Shown: positions 17,804-25,965, numbered from the stretch's first letter. The stretch is 64,000 nucleotides of DNA from Olleya sediminilitoris (GCF_016785945.1 NZ_JAEMEF010000016.1:18307-82306), one strand, 5' to 3'. Made by a program: numbers and translations. Notes: generated by a model not told the origin, from the letters alone.

Positions 17804-18259
17804 ATGAAGATGACTCCTAGTAAACTCAATACTTTTACAATGTTTAAGTTACCATCTGCTTTCTTGTGTGGTGTACGTACTAAAGTATTAAACGAAGCAC
17901 AATGTATAACGACAGTAAAACATAAATGGATTAATCAAAACCCATTTAAATCTATGTTTTGGGCTGTTCAAGGTATGGCAGCAGAGTTTTCAACTGGAGC
18001 TATAATGATCACGAAAATTAAAAATTCTGGTAAAAAAGTATCCATGCTTGTAACTAGTAATAACGCCACATTTACAAAAAAGGCTACAGGAAAAATTACG
18101 TTTGTCTGTAATGATGGAGCTAAAGTAGATGCAGCTTTAGCTGAAGCTATAAAAACAGGAGAAGGTCAAGCCTTTTGGATGCAATCTATAGGTACCAATA
18201 AAGATGGAGTAGTAGTATCTACTTTTAATTTTGAATGGTCTATAAAAGTTAAAAACTAA
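17804..18259 (+). CDS. DUF4442 hotdog-fold thioesterase-like protein
   Basis: The 151 residues match the DUF4442 hotdog family: an N-terminal PSAFLCGVRTK, then the central helix NPFKSMFWAVQGMAAEFSTG and strands ending in a beta-rich C-terminus (FNFEWSIKVK). Hotdog proteins of this type hydrolyse or bind acyl-CoA. The typical catalytic acidic residue cannot be assigned by eye, so substrate is unknown. It lies 60 nt before the AIM24 gene on the same strand. Confidence 0.72.
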   Translation: MKMTPSKLNTFTMFKLPSAFLCGVRTKVLNEAQCITTVKHKWINQNPFKSMFWAVQGMAAEFSTGAIMITKIKNSGKKVSMLVTSNNATFTKKATGKITFVCNDGAKVDAALAEAIKTGEGQAFWMQSIGTNKDGVVVSTFNFEWSIKVKN

Positions 18260-18319
18260 TAGATTTTGTAACAAAACAGAATCCTTTGCAACATATAAAT
18301 AAATTAAAACCTTAATAAT

Positions 18320-19150
18320 ATGTATCAAAAAGACCAAATACCAAACAATAACTTAAATGCACACGAGATTGATTTTGAAATCTTTGGTGAAGAAATGCAA
18401 TATGTAGAAATCGAATTAGATCCAGAAGAAGGTGTTATAGCTGAAGCAGGTAGCTTTATGATGATGGACGATGGCATTAAAATGGAAACTATATTTGGTG
18501 ATGGATCTCAAAAAGACACAGGTTTTTTAGGAAAAGTTTTCGGTGCTGGAAAACGTCTTTTAACAGGAGAAAGTCTTTTTATGACTGCTTTTTACAACAA
18601 TCTTACCGGAAAACGTAAGGTTAGTTTTGCTTCTCCCTATCCAGGAAAAATTGTAGCAATTGATTTGTTAGAGTACAACGGTAAATTTATTTGCCAAAAA
18701 GATGCTTTTTTATGTGCAGCTAAAGGCGTAAGTGTAGGTGTTGAGTTTAGTAAAAAACTTGGTCGTGGATTGTTTGGAGGTGAAGGTTTTATCATGCAAA
18801 AATTAGAAGGTGATGGATTAACATTTGTACATGCAGGTGGAACTTTGGCTAGAAAAGTTTTAAAACCAGGCGAAACATTAAGAGTAGATACAGGATGTAT
18901 TGTTGGATTTACACAAGATGTAAATTATGATATAGAGTTTGTTGGTGGTATTAAAAACACTGTTTTTGGAGGTGAAGGTTTGTTTTTTGCCAAGCTTGAA
19001 GGTCCAGGTGTTGTTTATATACAATCTTTACCATTTAGTAGATTGGCAGGACGTGTTTTACAAAGCGTACCAAGTGGTGGTAAAAGTAAAGGCGAAGGTA
19101 GTATTTTAGGAGGTTTAGGAGATTTGTTAGATGGTGATAATAGGTTCTGA
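18320..19150 (+). CDS. AIM24/TIGR00266 family protein
   Basis: The 276-residue protein belongs to the AIM24 beta-helix family: [20 protein letters not shown] near residue 30, then repeated Gly-rich strands such as [19 protein letters not shown] and the tail [19 protein letters not shown]. Mitochondrial AIM24 helps maintain cristae; the bacterial role is not established. Length is typical. It may be co-transcribed with the preceding hotdog gene. Confidence 0.88.
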   Translation: MYQKDQIPNNNLNAHEIDFEIFGEEMQYVEIELDPEEGVIAEAGSFMMMDDGIKMETIFGDGSQKDTGFLGKVFGAGKRLLTGESLFMTAFYNNLTGKRKVSFASPYPGKIVAIDLLEYNGKFICQKDAFLCAAKGVSVGVEFSKKLGRGLFGGEGFIMQKLEGDGLTFVHAGGTLARKVLKPGETLRVDTGCIVGFTQDVNYDIEFVGGIKNTVFGGEGLFFAKLEGPGVVYIQSLPFSRLAGRVLQSVPSGGKSKGEGSILGGLGDLLDGDNRF

Positions 19151-19297
19151 TTTTACTGTTTTAACTTTGTTTTAACTGTTAAAATTTGAAGTCAGTAAGT
19201 TTTGAATAATATTTTTTCATTACCTTTAATCGAAACTTTTAAACTGTTTGCCTATAGTATAACACTACTTTAATTTAACCAAATCCAATAATTAATT

Positions 19298-19495
19298 ATG
19301 GCAAGAGCAATGTTTGAGTACACTAAAACTGTACTACAAAAGGTTAGTTTTGACACTACGTTGTTTTGCAAAGAAGTACAAAAAGCCCTAGAACGCCTTT
19401 TACCATATGAGGTAGAAGAACTTAAAGTTTACATACAGTCTTTAGTACAGCAAAACCCAAAACTAGACCAGTGTTTAATTTATTTAAACCCTTAA
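19298..19495 (+). CDS. Small conserved-looking hypothetical protein, 65 residues
   Basis: This is a short soluble protein with regular codon use, a clean ATG and its own terminator directly behind. It contains two amphipathic helices (YTKTVLQKVSFDTTLFCKEV and EVEELKVYIQSLVQQNP) and two Cys. I do not recognise the family. Coding status is supported by the terminator spacing and codon use. Confidence 0.65.
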   Translation: MARAMFEYTKTVLQKVSFDTTLFCKEVQKALERLLPYEVEELKVYIQSLVQQNPKLDQCLIYLNP

Positions 19496-19509
19496 AAAAA
19501 TAAAATTTT

Positions 19510-19539
19510 AAAAAAGCGACCTATTAGGTCGCTTTTTTT
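19510..19539 (+). terminator. Intrinsic terminator
   Basis: AAAAAGCGACCT / AGGTCGCTTTTT, 12-bp stem with loop ATT and T-run, 15 nt after the stop of the 65-residue gene. Confidence 0.9.
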
Positions 19540-19583
19540 GTGTTAATGCACAAGATTAATTAAAAAAAGACGTCTTAATAATG

Positions 19584-19591
19584 TAACTTTG
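19584..19591 (+). promoter_or_regulatory. Probable -7 box of the MbnP/MbnH-like locus
   Basis: TAACTTTG matches TAnnTTTG. It lies 17-24 nt upstream of the best start codon of the first gene and 45 nt after the preceding terminator. Confidence 0.5.
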
Positions 19592-19607
19592 CCAAAATTT
19601 TATTTTT

Positions 19608-19985
19608 CTGAAAAAGCTATTTACAATATTATTGTTTTTATCATTTGCTATACGTCCAATGTATTACGTTGGTTATGTGGCTTATTTTCAGTTAAACATA
19701 GATTACATTGTAGATACTTATTGCGTTAATAAAGAAAAACCAAAATTAGCCTGTAACGGTAAGTGTCATTTAGCTAAACAACTTCAATCTGCAACTGCAG
19801 ATAGCATAAATTCTGAAGGAATAACCTCTTTAGCAGAGTCTTTTTTTCCAGTATTTTATACAACTTATAATTATGACCAACAACAAGTATTGTTAACAGA
19901 CTTAGACAATCTTGTAAACGTTGCTTACAATCAGAGTTATTCTTTTGACTTTGATTATGTTCATTTTAAACCTCCAATTGCTTAA
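19608..19985 (+). CDS. Small Cys-rich exported protein (first gene of MbnP/MbnH-like locus)
   Basis: The open frame lacks an ATG near its start. A CTG at 19608 gives a good signal peptide beginning KKLFTILLFLSFAIRP; ATT at 19602 and TTG at 19632 are alternatives. From CTG the protein has 125 residues. It carries a conserved-looking metal-type motif, C39-x9-C49-x3-C53-H54 (YCVNKEKPKLACNGKCHLAK). I know of similar short proteins near metal-related genes in Bacteroidota, but no function is assigned. It is followed 66 nt later by the MbnP-like gene with a small hairpin between. Confidence 0.7.
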   Translation: MKKLFTILLFLSFAIRPMYYVGYVAYFQLNIDYIVDTYCVNKEKPKLACNGKCHLAKQLQSATADSINSEGITSLAESFFPVFYTTYNYDQQQVLLTDLDNLVNVAYNQSYSFDFDYVHFKPPIA

Positions 19986-20001
19986 TTTTTATTTATCGAC
20001 C

Positions 20002-20019
20002 TAAGCCTAATAAGGCTTA
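20002..20019 (+). other. Small hairpin before the MbnP-like gene
   Basis: TAAGCCT and AGGCTTA form a 7-bp stem with loop AATA, in the gap between the small Cys protein and the MbnP-like gene. There is no U-tract. It may be a processing or stability element. Confidence 0.4.
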
Positions 20020-20051
20020 ATAACTTACTATTTAAAATAAAAATTATACAA

Positions 20052-20855
20052 ATGAAATTATTAAAATACACATTTGCACTATTAGCGTGTGCAGTAATAT
20101 CAGCATGTTCATCAGACGATGACGCAACATCAACTGAAGATTTATCAGGACAAACAGGATCATTAACATTAAAATATGATAATGGAGTAGGAGATCAAGA
20201 TTTTTTATTCTCTACGTCTTACAATAAATCAAATTCAGAATCTTTTAAGTTAGATAATGTAAAATACATTATTAGTAATGTAAGATTTACAGATAGTAAT
20301 GGAGATGTATTTATGTATCCAACTGAAGATAACGTATTTATTGTTGATGAAGAAGATGGTAATAATGCAGGCGAAATTTACATCACTTTAGATAATGTAG
20401 ATGCAGCAGATTACGTGTCTGTAACCTTTGGTGTAGGTATAGATCAAGAACGTTTTGCGTTAGGAGCAGAAGGACAAGGTGACTTTTTAGACTTAGCAGA
20501 CGAAAAAGGTATGATGTGGAGTTGGGCTACTGGTTATAAGTTTATTAGATTAGACGGAACTTACACAACTAGTACTGTTATTGATGAGCCATTAAACATA
20601 CACATGGGAAGTGTAGGTACCTCTTTAGATAATTATAAAGAAGTAACTTTAGATTTTCCTAATACTGTTTTGGTAAGAACAGATAAATCTCCAGAAGTAC
20701 ACATAAAAGCAGATATTGCTAAGGTATTTGATGGTACTGTATCAGTAAATTTTGCAGATGGATATAATCAAGTGCATACCGACGAGCTTACTACAGGTAT
20801 TATTGCAACAAATATCTCTTCAATGTTTGAAGTACACCACGTACACAACGATTAA
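20052..20855 (+). CDS. MbnP-like lipoprotein (copper-binding partner of MbnH family)
   Basis: The 267-residue protein has a lipoprotein signal (ISAC, Cys19) and the MbnP-family core: NVKYIISNVRFTDSNGDVF, then MMWSWATGYKFIRLDG at residues 154-169. In characterised MbnP a Trp is oxidised to kynurenine by the di-haem enzyme MbnH to form a copper site; here W156 and W158 are in the conserved region. The C-terminus is His-rich (EVHHVHND). It is immediately followed by an MbnH-like gene, which supports the call. Confidence 0.85.
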   Translation: MKLLKYTFALLACAVISACSSDDDATSTEDLSGQTGSLTLKYDNGVGDQDFLFSTSYNKSNSESFKLDNVKYIISNVRFTDSNGDVFMYPTEDNVFIVDEEDGNNAGEIYITLDNVDAADYVSVTFGVGIDQERFALGAEGQGDFLDLADEKGMMWSWATGYKFIRLDGTYTTSTVIDEPLNIHMGSVGTSLDNYKEVTLDFPNTVLVRTDKSPEVHIKADIAKVFDGTVSVNFADGYNQVHTDELTTGIIATNISSMFEVHHVHND

Positions 20856-20864
20856 AACTAATAA

Positions 20865-20899
20865 TAATACACCATTGTAAATTTTATAATGGTGTATTA
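20865..20899 (+). other. Stem-loop between MbnP-like and MbnH-like genes
   Basis: A 12-bp perfect inverted repeat (20865-20876 and 20888-20899) with an 11-nt loop fills most of the 56-nt gap. The 3' flank is AT-rich but has no long T-run, so partial termination or mRNA stabilisation is more likely than full termination. Confidence 0.55.
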
Positions 20900-20911
20900 A
20901 ATTTTATTAAA

Positions 20912-21958
20912 ATGAAAAAAGTAAGCCTTTTAATTTTAGGGTTGGTTACTTTTTTTTCCTGTTCTGATAACTCATCACAAGAAAAGTATGTGCCAATACC
21001 CTTACAAATGGAATTGCCGACTAATTTTCCGGACTTAGCCTACAATTTAGATAATAATCCAATTACAGACGCAGGATTTGAGTTAGGTAAAACGTTATTT
21101 TACGATGGTAAACTATCATCTAATGGAGCAATACCTTGTGCTTTTTGTCATGAGCAAGCATTTGCATTTACACATCATGGACACACATTAAGTCATGGTG
21201 TAAATGGAGCTGTTGGTTTAAGAAATGCACAACCCATCCAAAATTTAGCCTATCAAACCTCGTTTATGTGGGATGGAGCCTCTACACATCTAGATTTACA
21301 GCCAATAATACCGCTAACTAGTGAGGTAGAAATGAATGAAACATTAAGTAATGTTATTAGCAAATTACAAGCCGATAGTTATTATCAAGAACAATTTGGT
21401 ATAGCCTTTGATGATGGTGAAGTTAACTCTGAAAACATGCTAAAAGCATTATCTCAGTTTATGTTAATGATGGTATCTTCCAACTCAAAATACGATAAAT
21501 ATGTAAGAGAAGAAGATGATGTAACATTAACCGCAACAGAATTAGATGGATTAAATACCTTCCAGAATAAATGTAGTACTTGTCACGCAACAGATTTGTT
21601 TACAGATCAAACTTTTAGAAATAATGGTTTACCTGTAAACCCACAATTAGATGATAAAGGACGTTACAACGTGTTAGAAAATCCTGATGATTTATATAAG
21701 TTTAGAGTCCCAAGTTTGCGTAACGTTGAGGTGTCTTATCCATACATGCATGATGGACGTTTCTCTACACTAGACGCTGTTTTAAATTTTTATGATACAA
21801 ATGCAGTAGATAATGGTAACGTAGATCCAGAGTTATTAAGACCTGACGGAACTTACGGAATTACATTATCGGACTACGAAAAAGAAAGCTTAATAGCCTT
21901 TTTAAAAACATTAACCGATACTCAATTTTTAGAAGATGAACGTTTTGCCGAATTTTAA
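20912..21958 (+). CDS. MbnH/MauG-like di-haem cytochrome c peroxidase, lipoprotein
   Basis: The 348-residue protein belongs to the CcpA/MauG superfamily. It has a lipoprotein signal (FFSC, Cys17) and exactly two haem c motifs, C76AFCH80 and C221STCH225. Other family marks are GKTLFYDGKLSSNGAIPC, GLRNAQPIQNLAYQTSFMWDG, FRVPSLRNVEVSYPYMHDGR and the closing LIAFLKTLTD. Such enzymes either reduce peroxide or oxidise protein Trp residues. Adjacency to an MbnP-like gene favours the second role. Its 3' end overlaps the next gene by 23 nt. Confidence 0.9.
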   Translation: MKKVSLLILGLVTFFSCSDNSSQEKYVPIPLQMELPTNFPDLAYNLDNNPITDAGFELGKTLFYDGKLSSNGAIPCAFCHEQAFAFTHHGHTLSHGVNGAVGLRNAQPIQNLAYQTSFMWDGASTHLDLQPIIPLTSEVEMNETLSNVISKLQADSYYQEQFGIAFDDGEVNSENMLKALSQFMLMMVSSNSKYDKYVREEDDVTLTATELDGLNTFQNKCSTCHATDLFTDQTFRNNGLPVNPQLDDKGRYNVLENPDDLYKFRVPSLRNVEVSYPYMHDGRFSTLDAVLNFYDTNAVDNGNVDPELLRPDGTYGITLSDYEKESLIAFLKTLTDTQFLEDERFAEF

Positions 21959-22922
21959 ACAAATACTACTAATTGTGCTGTTTTTAGGTTTCGCTAAAGC
22001 GGAAGCACATAGCTTGAAAAGTCCCTGTACAACACATCAACCATTACAAGTGTTGTGTGATCTTTGTGGATGTTCTACCAGTAGCGGAAGCTTTGGGTTT
22101 GGAACGCTAAGCAATGCTAACTTTGTTGGAGTACGTTATATTTATCAAAATTTTGAATCAAGAAATGGAATTTTTGAAGATTCGCCATTAAGTAAAGAAA
22201 CCTTTAATACTTATCAAGTTTGGGCTCAAATACCTATTAACGATTCGTTTTATGTTACCGCTAGTTTACCTTATCAGGATCTTACTAGAGATTTTAACAA
22301 TATAAAAGAAAACTTAAACGGAATAGGAGATGCTAATATTATAGGTTGGTACAAACATGTGTTTTATAAAAAAGAAGACGAAACTGTTATTAATTTTTCA
22401 GGCGAAAAAATAGCTTCAGGACACAGTTTACAGTTTGGTTTAGGTGTTAAGCTACCAACAGGCGAGTTTGAACAACGTTTAACAGATAATATTAATCCTG
22501 GTTTTCAAGTGGGAACAGGAAGTGTAGATGGTATCTTTTCGGTAGGATATAATTATGGTAGTGATACTTTTGGTGTCAACACTTTATTAAGTTATTACCT
22601 AAAAGGAGAAAACAAGAATGATTACCAATTTGGAGATCAGTTTAGTTATGCAGTTAACTTTTTTACTGCTATACCTAAAGAAAAAATGAATATTATGCCA
22701 TTTGTTGGATTATCAGGAGATCGATATGATACTATTACACAATACGGAGAAACACTAAAAGACACCGATGGTAGCATCCTAAATGCGTCTATTGGTACAG
22801 AGTTGGCTATCGAAAAATTTATTTTTGGAGCCAGTTACACCTTACCAGTAAGTCAAAACTTATTTGGTGAAAATGTACAGTCCAAACAACGATTGTCTTT
22901 GTATGTCAATTTTGCATTATAG
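21936..22922 (+). CDS. Outer-membrane beta-barrel protein with Cys cluster
   Basis: The 328-residue protein has a signal peptide (cleavage near AEAHS) followed by a Cys motif C31...C41DLCGC46 and then a beta-barrel body of alternating aromatic strands with GVKLPTGEF, typical of transporter-like outer-membrane proteins. It ends in YVNFAL, with a barrel-type terminal strand. It overlaps the MbnH-like gene and so is clearly part of the same operon. Role as a metal exporter or receptor is inference. Confidence 0.75.
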   Translation: MNVLPNFKQILLIVLFLGFAKAEAHSLKSPCTTHQPLQVLCDLCGCSTSSGSFGFGTLSNANFVGVRYIYQNFESRNGIFEDSPLSKETFNTYQVWAQIPINDSFYVTASLPYQDLTRDFNNIKENLNGIGDANIIGWYKHVFYKKEDETVINFSGEKIASGHSLQFGLGVKLPTGEFEQRLTDNINPGFQVGTGSVDGIFSVGYNYGSDTFGVNTLLSYYLKGENKNDYQFGDQFSYAVNFFTAIPKEKMNIMPFVGLSGDRYDTITQYGETLKDTDGSILNASIGTELAIEKFIFGASYTLPVSQNLFGENVQSKQRLSLYVNFAL

Positions 22923-22928
22923 TAGTAA

Positions 22929-22962
22929 TAAAAAAAGGCGACCATTTAGTCGCCTTTTTTAT
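22929..22962 (+). terminator. Bidirectional intrinsic terminator
   Basis: AAAAAAGGCGAC / GTCGCCTTTTTT with loop CATTTA, placed between the beta-barrel gene and the convergent oxyR. Confidence 0.9.
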
Positions 22963-22976
22963 TACTTACAGTATGT

Positions 22977-23918
22977 TTATTTTTTGGAAATAGGACTTAC
23001 AATTTGTACGTTTTGAAACGCAATTGCACCTCTAATAACTCCAGAGATTACATCTTGTAAAGCTTCAATGATTTGCATTTTAAGCTCGCTTTTATGATAG
23101 ATTAGACTGACTTCTCTAGCAGGAGAAGGCTCAGTAAAATAATGTAAGTTTGCTTTAGATTTTTCGTTTATATCTAAAGTGTGTAAATAAGGTAGTAATG
23201 TCATACCTAAACCTTCATTAGATAATTTAATTAATGTTTCAATACTTCCGCTTTCTAACTGAAACTTATCATCAGTATGGTTTTTAAATGCTTTACATAG
23301 GTTAATAACACCTTCTCTAAAGCAATGACCATCTTCAAGCAACAGCATATCGTCAATATCTAAATCGGTAATATTTAATTTTTTGTTATCTCTTAATCTG
23401 TGATTATTTGGTACGTAAGCTACAAAAGGTTCAAAATATAAAACACGCTCTTTAATTGTTTCGTTTTCTAAAGGTGTTGCAGCAATGGCAGCATCTAAGT
23501 GCCCATCATTGATACGTGCAATAATTTCTTCAGTAGTTAATTCTTCAATTTTAAGTTTAACTTTTGGGTATTTTTTGACAAAGTTGTTTAAAAACATTGG
23601 TAAAAGAGTAGGCATAATTGTTGGAATGATACCTAATTTAAATTCGCCACCAATAAATCCTTTTTCTTGATCTACAATATCTTGTATTCTGTAGGATTCA
23701 TTTACAATATTTCTAGCTTGAGTCACTATTTTTTTTCCAACTTCGGTTAGCTCAATTGGTTTTTTACTTCTGTCAAAAATTAAAATATCTAATTGATCTT
23801 CTAGTTTTTGAATTTGCATGCTTAATGTTGGTTGTGTTACAAAACATTTTTGAGCAGCTTTAGTAAAATTTTGGTGTTCGGCTACAGCCAAAACATATGA
23901 TAATTGAGTAATCGTCAT
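22977..23918 (-). CDS. oxyR: Hydrogen-peroxide-inducible regulator OxyR (LysR family)
   Basis: The 313-residue protein has the N-terminal LysR helix-turn-helix (AVAEHQNFTKAAQKCFVTQP) and substrate-binding domain. The two redox cysteines align exactly with E. coli numbering: C199 and C208 in EDGHCFREGVINLC, which form the peroxide-sensing disulfide. It is divergent from dps with a 104-nt shared control region. Both features support OxyR rather than a generic LysR regulator. Confidence 0.92.
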   Translation of the reverse strand: MTITQLSYVLAVAEHQNFTKAAQKCFVTQPTLSMQIQKLEDQLDILIFDRSKKPIELTEVGKKIVTQARNIVNESYRIQDIVDQEKGFIGGEFKLGIIPTIMPTLLPMFLNNFVKKYPKVKLKIEELTTEEIIARINDGHLDAAIAATPLENETIKERVLYFEPFVAYVPNNHRLRDNKKLNITDLDIDDMLLLEDGHCFREGVINLCKAFKNHTDDKFQLESGSIETLIKLSNEGLGMTLLPYLHTLDINEKSKANLHYFTEPSPAREVSLIYHKSELKMQIIEALQDVISGVIRGAIAFQNVQIVSPISKK

Positions 23919-23953
23919 GGATATAAATTTAGGTTATAAAAATATAACATCTA

Positions 23954-23970
23954 TCAATAAAACTTATTGA
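23954..23970. promoter_or_regulatory. Palindrome in the oxyR-dps control region, candidate operator
   Basis: TCAATAA-AAC-TTATTGA is a perfect 7-bp inverted repeat covering the -33 TTG of the dps promoter. Position suggests regulator binding, OxyR being the obvious candidate. Identity of the binding protein is inference. Confidence 0.45.
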
Positions 23971-23998
23971 ATATCTTGATTATTTAATCGTAAATTTG
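23967..23998 (+). promoter_or_regulatory. dps promoter
   Basis: TTG at 23967-23969, a 21-nt spacer and TAAATTTG at 23991-23998 match the Bacteroidota -33/-7 pattern. The ATG follows 24 nt after the -7 box. Confidence 0.75.
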
Positions 23999-24022
23999 AG
24001 TAACAATCAAAACACAAATATT

Positions 24023-24502
24023 ATGACTTTAAATACATTAGGATTAGATACCCAAAAGACCAAAGAATTAGCAGGACAATTGAATCAGTTATTGGCTAAT
24101 TTTCAGATTTATTACCAAAATTTAAGAGGAATCCATTGGAATATTAAAGGGAAAAACTTTTTTGATTTACATGTAAAATTTGAAGAGTTATACAATGACG
24201 CTAATATGAAAGTTGACGAAATTGCAGAGCGTGTATTAACTCTAGGGGAAACACCTTTGCATACATTTGAGGATTACGTTAAGTTGGCAAAAGTACCAGT
24301 TGGTCACAACATATCTGTAGATGACAACGCTGTTGCTTTAATTGTAACTTCGTTAACAGAGTTATTAAAATTAGAACGTGACATTTTAAATGCTGCTGGA
24401 GATGCTAATGATGAAGGGACAAGCTCTATGATGAGTGATTTTATTTCTGAGCAAGAAAAAACAGTATGGATGATGAATGCGTGGTTAGGTAAAAGTTTAT
24501 AA
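24023..24502 (+). CDS. dps: Dps family DNA-binding ferritin-like protein
   Basis: Dps forms 12-mers that store iron and protect DNA from peroxide. The 159-residue protein (from ATG 24023) has the ferroxidase motif GIHWNIKGKNFFDLHVKFEE and NDANMKVDEIAERVL. A TTG at 23996 also opens the frame, but it lies inside the -7 promoter box and cannot be the start. It is divergent from oxyR, the expected regulator, and ends at a strong terminator. Confidence 0.94.
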   Translation: MTLNTLGLDTQKTKELAGQLNQLLANFQIYYQNLRGIHWNIKGKNFFDLHVKFEELYNDANMKVDEIAERVLTLGETPLHTFEDYVKLAKVPVGHNISVDDNAVALIVTSLTELLKLERDILNAAGDANDEGTSSMMSDFISEQEKTVWMMNAWLGKSL

Positions 24503-24517
24503 ACTACAACTATAGTT

Positions 24518-24553
24518 AAAAAAAAAGAGCAACAATTGTTGCTCTTTTTTTTA
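24518..24553 (+). terminator. Bidirectional intrinsic terminator after dps
   Basis: A long inverted repeat centred on AACAATTGTT with GAGCAAC / GTTGCTC arms and flanking A- and T-runs, between the convergent dps and DUF2141 genes. Confidence 0.9.
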
Positions 24554-24554
24554 T

Positions 24555-25013
24555 TTAAAATCTGACCTTAAAGTCCAAATCTTGATTAGTGACTTCAAAC
24601 TTAGCATCACTGTATTGTGGTGGTCCATAGCTTAATGGGGTATTGGTCATTCCGTAGTTTTCTAAAGGCATACCGTTTTTAAAATCCATACGGTTATTGA
24701 TGTTTTCATCATGTAGTACCATAACTGCATATGTGCCAGGTTTTACGTTTTTAAAAGTAACCGTTGCTATATTGTTTTCAATTTTAGTTGAGGTATTTTG
24801 TATGCCTTGGGTTTTCATCCAAGTTTGATTGTTATGCAATCCAAATATAACTTGTCCTGTATTGTTTTTAACATTGTTAACTGTTACTGTTATGGTTTGT
24901 CCAGTTTCATTATTTTGTTCTGTTTGAGCTATTGTTGATAGGCTTAGTGCAAAAAATAAAATAACGTTTAATAATATTGTTTTTGTTTGGTTAAAAGATG
25001 TTGTCGTTTTCAT
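24555..25013 (-). CDS. DUF2141 exported protein
   Basis: The 152-residue protein has a signal peptide (cut after STIAQ) and a DUF2141 beta-sandwich: ITVTVNNVKNNTGQVIFGLH, VKPGTYAVMVLHDENINN and MDFKNGMPLENYGMTN, the best conserved family segment. Periplasmic or outer-surface location is expected; function is not established. It ends at the shared terminator with dps. Confidence 0.88.
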   Translation of the reverse strand: MKTTTSFNQTKTILLNVILFFALSLSTIAQTEQNNETGQTITVTVNNVKNNTGQVIFGLHNNQTWMKTQGIQNTSTKIENNIATVTFKNVKPGTYAVMVLHDENINNRMDFKNGMPLENYGMTNTPLSYGPPQYSDAKFEVTNQDLDFKVRF

Positions 25014-25116
25014 AATGTGTTGTTTTAATTGGTTAACACTTCAAATTTGCAACATTTACTACTTGTATAATAAAACAACTTACTGAACTGTACTATTACA
25101 TACCTGAACTGTATTT

Positions 25117-25194
25117 TTATTGTAAAGGGATGATTTCTACACGTCTATTTTTTTGTTTTCCTGCTTCTGTGTTGGTTTTATCAATAGGAAACTT
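25117..25194 (-). pseudogene. Remnant of an OmpA-family C-terminus
   Basis: On the minus strand 25 codons read KFPIDKTNTEAGKQKNRRVE, then five more and a stop. This closely matches the end of OmpA-like peptidoglycan-binding domains (NTxxGRxxNRRVEI). Upstream the frame is broken by stop codons and no start exists. It is best read as the leftover tail of a lost gene. Confidence 0.7.
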
Positions 25195-25345
25195 AAAAAA
25201 ACATTATAACTATTAAGTTAATGTGTTTATTTTGAGGGTTTAAGTCGTTTTTGTTATAGTTTTTAGAATGAAAATAATATGGATAAAACCAACCTTTAAG
25301 TTTTTAGTTTACATTATAAAAACTAATTTTACCTTTTTTTAAAAC
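25195..25345. other. Intergenic stretch, nothing further recognised
   Basis: Together with the OmpA remnant this is the only gap longer than 300 bases (25014-25345). I see no open frame, RNA gene or clear promoter in this part. Confidence 0.5.
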
Positions 25346-25948
25346 ATGTTTTATATACTTGATATTTTAGGGACTATTGCTTTTGCCATTTCGGGTGTTT
25401 TGGTTGCATTAAACAAGCGTATGGATGCTTTTGGGATATTAATTATTGCTTTTGTAACCGCTGTTGGAGGAGGAACTTTAAGAGATGTTTTAATTGGCGA
25501 AACTCCAGTAAGTTGGATGAAGGATATGACCTTTATTTATGTTGTTGTTTTATCTACAATATTTGCTGTTATCTTTAGAACTAAAATAGATTATCTAAGA
25601 ACCTCTTTATTATTATTTGATACCATTGGTATTGGTTTATACACTGTTGTTGGTGTAGAAAAAGGGATTTCGGCAGAATTACATCCCATTATATGTGTGT
25701 TTTTAGGTACTATGAGTGCTTGTTTTGGAGGTGTTATAAGAGATATTTTATGTAATGAGATACCTGTTATTTTTAGGAAAGAAGTCTATGCAACAGCTTG
25801 TATACTAGGAGGCGTAACCTATTTTTTGGTTATAAAACTGCCTATAGCCTCTAATTTTGTATTTATTATAGCAGGAGCTGTTGTAATTACGGTTAGATTG
25901 ATAGCTGTAAGATTTAAGATTAGTTTGCCTAATTTGTATAAGGATTAA
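25346..25948 (+). CDS. TRIC/YicG family membrane channel
   Basis: The 200-residue protein has about seven membrane helices and two inverted copies of the UPF0126 repeat, each with the signature GGxxRD: AVGGGTLRDVLIGETPVSW near residue 40 and CFGGVIRDILCNEIPVIF near residue 125. Family members form trimeric intracellular cation channels. Substrate is not known here. Confidence 0.9.
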   Translation: MFYILDILGTIAFAISGVLVALNKRMDAFGILIIAFVTAVGGGTLRDVLIGETPVSWMKDMTFIYVVVLSTIFAVIFRTKIDYLRTSLLLFDTIGIGLYTVVGVEKGISAELHPIICVFLGTMSACFGGVIRDILCNEIPVIFRKEVYATACILGGVTYFLVIKLPIASNFVFIIAGAVVITVRLIAVRFKISLPNLYKD

Positions 25949-25965
25949 TTAGGTTGATTTAAATT

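Noticed and set aside
23996..24022. TTG start for dps giving nine extra residues
   Set aside because: The TTG is part of the -7 promoter box; the ATG at 24023 fits the family start.
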